Assembly (NCBI RefSeq): GCF_030537745.1
Contig: NZ_JAUNVI010000008.1
Location: forward strand, 15,069-79,068
DNA: 64,000 bases
From: Ornithinimicrobium sp.
Lineage (GTDB): Bacteria; Actinomycetota; Actinomycetes; Actinomycetales; Dermatophilaceae
Direction: 5' to 3'
Shown: one piece after another, positions 63,589-64,000 of the stretch
Layout: each line of letters opens with the position of its first letter
How positions within the stretch are numbered: the first letter of the stretch is position 1
Program-made: the position numbers and the translations under genes
The notes under the pieces: model-generated
Seen by the model: only the letters and a program-made list of their open reading frames with translations
Told to the model about the DNA's origin: nothing
Databases searched by the model: none

Positions 63589-64000
63589 ATGACCACCCCG
63601 CCCTCACGGCCGCCGAGCGGTGACGAAGACTCGCCAGGTCGCCATACCTCCGAGGCGCCCACCTGCCCTCGCCACCCTGACCGGGTTTCTTACATCAAGT
63701 GTCAACGGTGCGGGCGTCCCACCTGCCCTGACTGCCAGCGGCCCGCGGCCGTCGGTGTCCAGTGTGTGGACTGTGTCCGTGAGGGCGCCAAGAACGTGCC
63801 GACTCCGACGACGGCCTATGGCGCGCCGGCGACCAAGAGCACGCCCCTGGTCAGTTACGGCTTGATCGGGCTCTGCGTGCTCGTCTACCTCGGGCAGCGC
63901 ACCTTGCCGTGGCTGACCGGCGACCTCTCGTTCGTGGGGGTTCTCGGCGGCAGCCAGCCCTGGCGGTTCGTGACCTCGGCGTTCGTGCACTCCCCGACCA
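63589..64000 (+). CDS. Rhomboid-family intramembrane protease (partial, 3' end outside window)
   Basis: The first 137 codons from ATG 63589. Residues ~25–60 hold a zinc-finger-like Cys/His cluster (CPRHPDR … CQRCGRPTCPDCQRPA … CVDC) typical of actinobacterial rhomboids. TM1 (LVSYGLIGLCVLVYLGQRTL) and the loop with SQPWRFVTSAFVH, the start of the second rhomboid element, follow. The catalytic GxSG and His lie beyond the window. Position after ppiA matches Rv0110-type/actinobacterial gene order. Confidence 0.88.
   Translation, partial: MTTPPSRPPSGDEDSPGRHTSEAPTCPRHPDRVSYIKCQRCGRPTCPDCQRPAAVGVQCVDCVREGAKNVPTPTTAYGAPATKSTPLVSYGLIGLCVLVYLGQRTLPWLTGDLSFVGVLGGSQPWRFVTSAFVHSPT

Overview
The window (64 kb, very GC-rich) is the replication-origin region of an actinomycete chromosome. 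The gene order cca–nudix–DUF6049–murJ–sigM–anti-sigma–trxB–trxA–parAB/rsmG–jag–yidC–yidD–rnpA–rpmH–dnaA–oriC–dnaN–gnd–recF–dciA–gyrB–gyrA–DUF3566–tRNA-Ile–DLW-39–tRNA-Ala–ppiA–rhomboid is the classic actinobacterial oriC neighbourhood (compare M. tuberculosis Rv3907c–Rv3924c and Rv0001–Rv0009, and the ino1/ponA block Rv0046c–Rv0051). The single gnd between dnaN and recF, the GC content and the DLW-39 peptide between the tRNAs fit Micrococcales, perhaps an Intrasporangiaceae-like genus. That family-level assignment is inference.

Left part (1–20.7 kb): a cell-surface glycan locus. It holds a truncated ABC-2 polysaccharide export permease, a UDP-sugar dehydrogenase, a MurG-like glycosyltransferase, an asparagine-synthetase-like protein without a glutaminase domain, three very large glycosyltransferases (two with paralogous GT2 domains), and an OafA-type acyltransferase fused to an SGNH domain with a small membrane-anchored partner. 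Embedded in it are ino1, the bifunctional penicillin-binding protein ponA and a GT87-like polyprenyl-sugar transferase.

Centre (20.7–51 kb): housekeeping core. It covers tRNA CCA addition, the lipid II flippase MurJ fused to a pseudokinase and an extracellular sugar-binding-like domain, the SigM stress module, thioredoxin, chromosome segregation (two perfect parS sites lie inside the parA coding sequence), membrane insertion, ribosomal protein L34, DnaA, an oriC with several DnaA boxes, the sliding clamp, RecF, DciA and gyrase.

Right part (51–64 kb): two accessory blocks are inserted around the tRNA-Ile/tRNA-Ala pair. One is a short XRE regulator with an ABC-2 exporter. The other (53.9–62.9 kb) holds a probably frameshifted serine hydrolase, a NYN nuclease-like protein, a translationally coupled ATP-grasp ligase / S51-like protein / esterase trio behind a second OafA-SGNH acyltransferase, and an alanine-rich helical protein. 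The ATP-grasp cluster is the best candidate for an undescribed pathway. The window ends in a rhomboid protease gene.
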